This document shows, one piece after another, positions 8,076 to 10,881 of a stretch of 10,881 bases of DNA. How positions within the stretch are numbered: position 1 is the first letter of the stretch; each line of letters begins with the position of its first letter. This DNA comes from Pseudomonadota bacterium (GTDB lineage Bacteria > Pseudomonadota > Gammaproteobacteria > Burkholderiales > Thiobacillaceae): positions 1 through 10,881 of the forward strand of contig JAKBJA010000120.1 in the NCBI GenBank assembly GCA_021836225.1, in the 5' to 3' direction. Made by a program: the position numbers and the translations under genes. Under the pieces are notes generated by a model. The model had not been told where the DNA came from. It did not search any database and saw only the letters and a list, made by a program, of their open reading frames with translations.

Positions 8076-8916
8076 GGGATTGGGACGCGGACTCGATGCG
8101 CTCTTGGGCGGCGAAGACAGCGCCGCGCCGCCGCAGGGCGACCTGCGCATGATGCAGGTGACGCATCTGGCGCCCGGCAAATACCAGCCGCGTACCCAGA
8201 TGGACAGCGAATCGCTGCAGGAGCTCGCCGACTCGATCCGCGCGCAGGGGCTGATGCAGCCTATCCTGGCGCGCGAAATCGCAGGTGGTTACGAGATCAT
8301 CGCCGGCGAGCGGCGTTGGCGAGCGGCGCAATTGGCCGGCCTCACCGAAATCCCGGTGCTGGTGCGCGAAGTCGCCGACGACGCGGTGGCGGCGATGGCG
8401 CTGATCGAAAACATCCAGCGCGAAGACCTCAACGCCATCGACGAGGCGCACGGCCTGCAGCGCCTGATCCAGGAATTCGGCATGACGCATGACGCGGTGG
8501 CACAGGCGGTCGGAAAGTCGCGTACCGCGGTATCGAACTTGCTGCGCCTGCTCAATCTATCGCGTCCGGTGCAGGACATGCTGACCGCAGGCTTGATCGA
8601 AATGGGCCACGCGCGCGCGTTGTTGCCGCTGCATGCAGGCGCTCAACGCGAATTGGCGCACGAAATCGAAACCCGTGGCCTGTCGGTGCGCGAAGTCGAA
8701 CGCCGGGTGGCGCGGCTGAAGGATCACACAACCGCGACACCGGCCAGGCAGGCCGTGTCGCGTGACATCCTGCGGCTGGAAGAGGCGCTGTCGGATGCGC
8801 TGGGCATGACGGCCCACGTGCAAACCAGCAGCAAGGGCGGCGGCAAACTGACCCTGCAGTTTGCAAGTGCGGAAGAGCTGCAAGGCTTGCTGCAGCGCCT
8901 GGGAATCCAGTTGTAA
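8062..8916 (+). CDS. parB: Chromosome-partitioning CTPase and DNA-binding protein ParB (Spo0J)
   Basis: ParB binds parS, uses CTP to close into a sliding clamp, spreads over the origin region and stimulates the ParA ATPase. The 284-residue protein has the full domain order. The N-terminal ParA-contact motif GLGRGLDALL is at 6-15. The CTP-binding domain carries YQPR (41-44), the GERRWRA motif (82-88) and ENIQREDLN (116-124). The central helix-turn-helix covers about 139-163 (MTHDAVAQAVGKSRTAVSNL). The C-terminal dimerisation domain covers about 232-284, after a short variable linker near 222-231. The catalytic-site residues look intact. Its start overlaps the end of parA by 14 bases and has a good AGGGAG site. 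The two palindromes at 2511 and 4699 are its expected targets, so this is a complete cis segregation module. It is probably the last gene of the mnmG operon. Confidence 0.97.
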
Positions 8917-8960
8917 AAGGCAGCGCACCTGGCGAATAGCCTTGGGTGGGCTATACAACA

Positions 8961-8974
8961 TCACTATGTAGTGA
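8961..8974. repeat. Short inverted repeat between parB and atpI
   Basis: TCACTA-TG-TAGTGA is a 6-base perfect inverted repeat with a 2-base centre, in an AT-richer gap than its surroundings. Its compact dyad form suggests a protein-binding site more than an RNA hairpin. No factor is identified. Confidence 0.35.
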
Positions 8975-8979
8975 AATTC

Positions 8980-9000
8980 ATCATCAAGCAGCTTGATGAT
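8980..9000. repeat. 9-base perfect inverted repeat between parB and atpI
   Basis: ATCATCAAG (8980-8988) and CTTGATGAT (8992-9000) pair perfectly around a CAG loop. No T-run follows on the plus strand (TGCATAG comes next), so it is not a standard intrinsic terminator. It could help end the parB message by another route, protect its 3' end, or be an operator, as it sits just upstream of the putative atpI promoter. Confidence 0.5.
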
Positions 9001-9029
9001 TGCATAGATCGCACTAATTCTAGTATCAT
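9000..9029 (+). promoter_or_regulatory. Candidate promoter of the atp operon
   Basis: TATCAT (9024-9029) matches the -10 consensus at 5 of 6 positions, and TTGCAT (9000-9005), 18 bases upstream, gives a weak -35. An overlapping alternative -10 is TAGTAT (9021-9026). Either would start transcription about 3-6 bases before the atpI ATG at 9039, leaving no room for a ribosome site. Confidence 0.35.
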
Positions 9030-9038
9030 CGCCGGCTA

Positions 9039-9437
9039 ATGTTTACCGGCATCCGCCGCATCGGCATTTCTGGAACCCAGCGGGTTGCATTGGCGCAAGC
9101 GGGACTCGCGCCGATCGCCGCATTGACTGGCTGGATGATTTCCGGAATCGGGACGGGGCTGGCAGTGTTGTATGGGGTGCTGGCGGCGCTGGCGGTCAGT
9201 GTGGTGCTGGTCTGGCGCGAACGGCAGGCGATGCAGCACCCCGAGTGGGATCAGCATCGCTTGTTCAAGGTGTTCATCCGCGCCGGGGTCGAGCGGCTGG
9301 TGCTGCTGGTGGGACTGCTGGTCTTGGGCCTCGGTGTGCTGAAGTTGCCGCCGCTGCCGATGATGCTGGGTCTGGTTCTGGCGCAGTTTGCCTGGCTGGC
9401 CGCGGCAACGGGACGCAGCAACAGACAGCTTCGCTAA
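9039..9437 (+). CDS. atpI: ATP synthase subunit I (AtpI)
   Basis: AtpI is a small membrane protein encoded ahead of the F1Fo ATP synthase genes. In some bacteria it assists c-ring assembly or is otherwise dispensable. This 132-residue protein is hydrophobic, with four likely membrane helices near residues 18-35, 39-59, 85-102 and 104-123. The central segment is charged, with R-E-R-Q and a D-Q-H-R stretch. Sequence identity in this family is always low, so the call rests on topology, size and its place directly before atpB. No ribosome site precedes ATG 9039. A start at a later codon (TTG 9089 or ATG 9136) would remove part or all of the first helix, so I kept the upstream ATG. The 82-base gap to atpB contains a hairpin. 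Confidence 0.85.
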   Translation: MFTGIRRIGISGTQRVALAQAGLAPIAALTGWMISGIGTGLAVLYGVLAALAVSVVLVWRERQAMQHPEWDQHRLFKVFIRAGVERLVLLVGLLVLGLGVLKLPPLPMMLGLVLAQFAWLAAATGRSNRQLR

Positions 9438-9450
9438 TGCGACAGGTTGA

Positions 9451-10715
<1,265 letters not shown>

Positions 10716-10767
10716 TTCGCGGGTTGACTCGAACTTGTTCAAACCCCGTCATTAAAAAGGTGCGGAT

Positions 10768-10881
10768 ATGAATTTCAACGCAACTTTGATCGGCCAGTCC
10801 ATCACGTTCATCTTCTTCGTGTGGTTCTGCATGAAGTTCGTGTGGCCGCCGATCATGAACGCGCTCGAAACGCGCAAGAAG
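10768..10881 (+). CDS. atpF: F0F1 ATP synthase subunit b (AtpF), first 38 residues (runs off right edge)
   Basis: An ATG at 10768 opens a frame that continues to the last base and gives 38 codons. The product begins [20 protein letters not shown] and continues into [11 protein letters not shown], which is the characteristic single N-terminal membrane anchor of subunit b, with the Trp-Pro-Pro hinge before the cytoplasmic coiled coil. Subunit b forms the peripheral stalk linking Fo to F1. AAGG (10757-10760) lies 7 bases before the ATG. The 52-base gap after atpE contains no promoter that I can see. The gene order atpB-E-F is the normal one, so atpH should follow beyond the window. Confidence 0.96.
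   Translation, partial: MNFNATLIGQSITFIFFVWFCMKFVWPPIMNALETRKK

Noticed and set aside
8811..8825. A CACGTG core near the end of parB as a parS
   Set aside because: Only about 9 of 14 positions match and it is not palindromic beyond the core.

Overview
This GC-rich window looks like origin-proximal chromosome of a betaproteobacterium. The gene order mnmG-rsmG-parA-parB-atpI-atpB-atpE-atpF, and the character of the ParB, MnmG and ATP synthase a-subunit proteins, point that way; a Thiobacillus/Nitrosomonadales-like organism is my guess and is not proven by the sequence. I see no IS element, tRNA, rRNA, CRISPR array or phage gene. No stretch longer than about 125 bases lacks a gene.

Layout. (1) Positions 1-426, minus strand: the 5' part of a gene for an unidentified exported protein that runs off the left edge. 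(2) Positions 455-2714, plus strand: a tightly overlapping pxpB-pxpC-pxpA cassette for the prokaryotic ATP-dependent 5-oxoprolinase, which recycles 5-oxoproline to glutamate. (3) Positions 2746-4647: an ABC-F ATPase of the Uup type. (4) Positions 4745-8916: mnmG, rsmG, parA and parB, joined by 4, 4 and 14 base overlaps. They cover tRNA wobble modification, 16S rRNA methylation and chromosome segregation, and probably form one operon. (5) From 9039 to the right edge: the start of the F1Fo ATP synthase operon (atpI, atpB, atpE, and the first 38 codons of atpF).

The most interesting non-coding signal is a pair of ParB-binding sites. Each contains the full 14-base palindrome GTTTCACGTGAAAC. One lies inside the pxpA coding region (2511-2524) and the other in front of mnmG (4699-4712). 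The second overlaps a plausible promoter for the operon that ends in parA-parB, and a 10-base copy of the same site lies 15 bases upstream of it. So the segregation proteins, their DNA sites and a possible feedback loop all fit within about 6.4 kb. The rest of the window is conserved housekeeping gene content. I found no convincing undescribed multi-gene system. The observations worth checking are regulatory: the parS cluster, near-leaderless starts for mnmG and atpI, hairpins around atpI, and a U-rich leader before atpE.
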